In this document: positions 62,072 to 64,000 of the stretch, piece after piece
Layout of the letters: every line of letters starts with the position of its first letter
Position numbering within the stretch: the first letter of the stretch is position 1
Assembly (NCBI GenBank): GCA_004299845.1
Contig: CP036201.1
Span: forward strand, 1,550,001 to 1,614,000
DNA: 64,000 bases
Direction of reading: 5' to 3'
From: Verrucomicrobia bacterium S94
Lineage (GTDB): Bacteria; Verrucomicrobiota; Kiritimatiellia; Kiritimatiellales; Pontiellaceae
Notes under the pieces: model-generated
What the model was told of the DNA's origin: nothing
Database searches by the model: none
What the model saw: the letters and a program-made list of their open reading frames with translations, nothing else
Translations under genes and position numbers: made by a program

Positions 62072-64000
62072 ATGCTTAAAAAACTTCTGACCGCTTTAAG
62101 TCTCTGCATCGCGCTATCCACCTTCTCCCAGACCGCAACCCACCGTCCGACAATCGGCCTGGTGCTGGGGGGGGCGGTGCTCTGGGATTTGCCCATGTCG
62201 GCGTAATTCAAGAACTGGAAAAACTCCGGATTCCTATCGACTACATCGGCGGCACCAGCATGGGGGCCATTGTGGCGGGTATGTATGCCTCCGGCATGTC
62301 GCCGGAAGAGATGGAACAGGCATTCACTCAGCTCGATTGGTGGGACGTCCTCAAGGATCAGTCACCCCATCAGTATCTGGTCTACCGGCGAAAAGAAGAT
62401 GATAAACGCTATATGGGCACAGAACTCGGATTCAACAACTGGTCCTTCCAATACCGACCCGGCATGGCCTACGGACAGAAACTGAATAATGTGCTCGAAA
62501 CCTTCACCCTGAACAGTACCGGCATCATCGATTTTGACGACCTGAATATTCCCTATCGTGCAGTGGCAACCGACCTGCGCAAAGGCGAATCCGTGGTCCT
62601 CGAAAACGGTGACCTCGCACTGGCCATGCGGGCCAGTATGGCGGTCCCCGGTGTTTTCACGCCGGTACGGATCGGCGACCGTATTTTTGTGGACGGCGGC
62701 ATTTTCAACAATATGCCGGTCGATGTGGTAAAATCGATGGGAGCCGATATTATCATCGCTGTTGACGTAGGTGCCTCCGGAGCACGGAAGAGTGCACAGA
62801 GCAATTATCAGTCTCTTCCGGAAGTCATTGGACGTACCTACACTATTATGCAGCGCCCCGGACAGGAAAAACAGCTTGAGCAGGCCGACCTTGTAATCCA
62901 GCCGGATCTTGAAGATTTTTCATCCTCTCACTTTCACCGCTCGGCGGAAATCATCCCTGCAGGCCGTATCGCCGCCGAACAGAAAAAGGAACAGTTGAAA
63001 GCACTGGGGGTCAGCCAGACCGAATACACCGATTATCTCTCCCGGCAGCGCACTCAGCATGAAAAAAATATCACGGTTAATGAAATCCGGATCGAAGGGA
63101 ACAGCACGGTTTCGGATGACCTGATTCAATACAGAATCCAAGCGCAAAAGGGGCCGCTCGATCTGGAAACGGTCAATCACGACCTGAGGCGTATTTACGG
63201 CATGGGCAATTTCCAGACAGTCACCTATGAGCTCGAACGTGAAAATGGTGGATATGCACTGATTTACAAAGCACATGAAAAATACTGGGGACCTGCATTT
63301 CTTCATTTCGGCATGAAATTCGAGCTGGCATCCGACACCTCCATGCTCTGGAGTTTTCTGCTGAACTATACACAAAGCGATCTCAACCAACTGGGCGGAG
63401 AGCTGAAATTCGATTTTGAAGGCGGCGGCCAACGGCGCGGAATTGCTGTGGAATGGTACCAGCCGTTTACGCATTCCGGCCGTTTCTTCATTACCCCGGA
63501 GCTCATCGCGCTTGATGAGGATATTGATCTTTATCAGAAAAACGATGTCTACGCGGAGGTTGAGCAACAACGTGTTTTCGGTAATCTGGATGCCGGGATC
63601 TCCGCATTTGAATTCGGGGAAATACGGGTCGGCTTTCGCGGAGGACATGTCTGGGATCAGGGCCGGAGCGGCATTGTCTCTCTCGGGAAAATGAACGACT
63701 GGGTTGTGGGCTTAACCACCCGCATCGTACTCGATCAGCTCGACGACAACTATTTCCCCAATAAAGGATATCGACTCTCACTGGACGGATGTTTTACCGA
63801 CACAAAAATCGGATCAGAGCATACCTTTGACCGCATCGAAGCCAAAGCCATGGCTCCACTGACTTTCGGCCGGCATACACTGACCCCCGCACTGTCCGGC
63901 GGAAGCAGTTTCGGAACAGATCTCCCCCTCTATTCCACCTTTTTTCTCGGCGGCCTGGACAGCTTTGCCGGTTACGCTCCCTATCAGCTTTTTGGAAATT
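62072..64000 (+). CDS. Patatin-like phospholipase with POTRA and Omp85-type barrel (type Vd-like), frameshifted and cut by the window
   Basis: The ATG at 62072 gives a signal peptide (MLKKLLTALSLCIALSTFSQ) and TIGLVLGG, then enters a stop at 62204. One more G in the run 62167-62174 restores GLVLGGGGALGFAHVGVIQEL (oxyanion loop), GGTSMGAIVAGM (catalytic Ser in GxSxG), and DGGIFNNMPV (catalytic Asp), followed from ~63070 by a POTRA-like segment (NITVNEIRIEGNSTVSDDLI) and a C-terminal beta-barrel with surface-antigen features. The open frame continues past the right edge. The layout is that of PlpD-type type Vd secreted patatins, whose lipase sits outside the cell. Confidence 0.85.

Noticed and set aside
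1-64000. CRISPR array, prophage or integrative element
   Set aside because: No regularly spaced repeats, integrase, phage structural gene or tRNA-end duplication was found.

Overview
This is an accessory-poor, gene-dense bacterial chromosome segment. The gene content fits the PVC superphylum, most likely Kiritimatiellota (inference): a bacterial V-type ATPase operon carrying a DUF2764 gene, an S1 sulfatase, NifS/NifU used for general Fe-S assembly, an indolepyruvate oxidoreductase/PaaK locus, a four-helix-bundle (S23-type) protein, and secreted proteins with PVC-style C-terminal tails. There is no phage, CRISPR array or insertion sequence. Both edges cut genes: a glutaminyl-cyclase-like M28 enzyme at the left and a patatin/Omp85-type surface protein at the right.

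Layout. 1-8.1 kb: M28 enzyme end, then a seven-gene V-ATPase operon (E, DUF2764, A, B, D, I, K) behind a long leader full of dyads, closed by a bidirectional terminator. 8.1-15.4 kb: rubredoxin-like protein, Nif3, PurM, sulfatase, MurB, a SpoU methyltransferase, two tandem tRNA-Val genes with their own promoter and terminator, HisC. 15.5-22.7 kb: a divergent 2-oxoacid/aryl-CoA locus, with ybgC-like, iorA, iorB and a PaaI-like thioesterase on the minus strand, and paaK, a four-helix protein, an ACT protein and a second paaK on the plus strand. Perfect palindromes lie between the two arms. 22.7-27.3 kb: nifS, nifU, nadA (an Fe-S supply line next to an Fe-S enzyme), a 40-residue Cys-rich mini-gene, phosphofructokinase. 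27.5-35.6 kb: polyphosphate/phosphate block (ppx, ppk, and a 1274-residue secreted metallophosphatase-like protein).

35.7-49.3 kb: MutS, a membrane-TPR protein, a GHL10-like glycosidase, pyrH-frr, split coaC/coaB, GtrA-like protein, a 396-bp gap with a candidate structured RNA, rarA, 5-formyl-THF cyclo-ligase, RNase Y, upp. 49.4-56.9 kb: a nickel superoxide dismutase that appears to be exported by a Sec signal peptide, YraN, glycogen synthase with an altered KxGGL motif, RNase R, small and secreted unknowns, a Nudix/ParA pair, tRNA-Arg. 57-64 kb: HisG (long form), a 29-codon bS22/mS38-like ribosomal mini-gene, Fmt, a frameshifted GT-C-type membrane protein, ThiL, and a patatin-type outer-membrane protein broken by a one-base deficit in a run of eight Gs.

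The most notable items are the exported Ni-SOD, the poly-G tract in the patatin gene, two very short genes (40 and 29 codons), the structured region upstream of rarA, a dispersed palindrome of form TTTCCA-N5-TGGAAA at several intergenic sites, and operator-like palindromes overlapping predicted promoters. No database search or folding program was run; motif and family calls come from reading the sequence.
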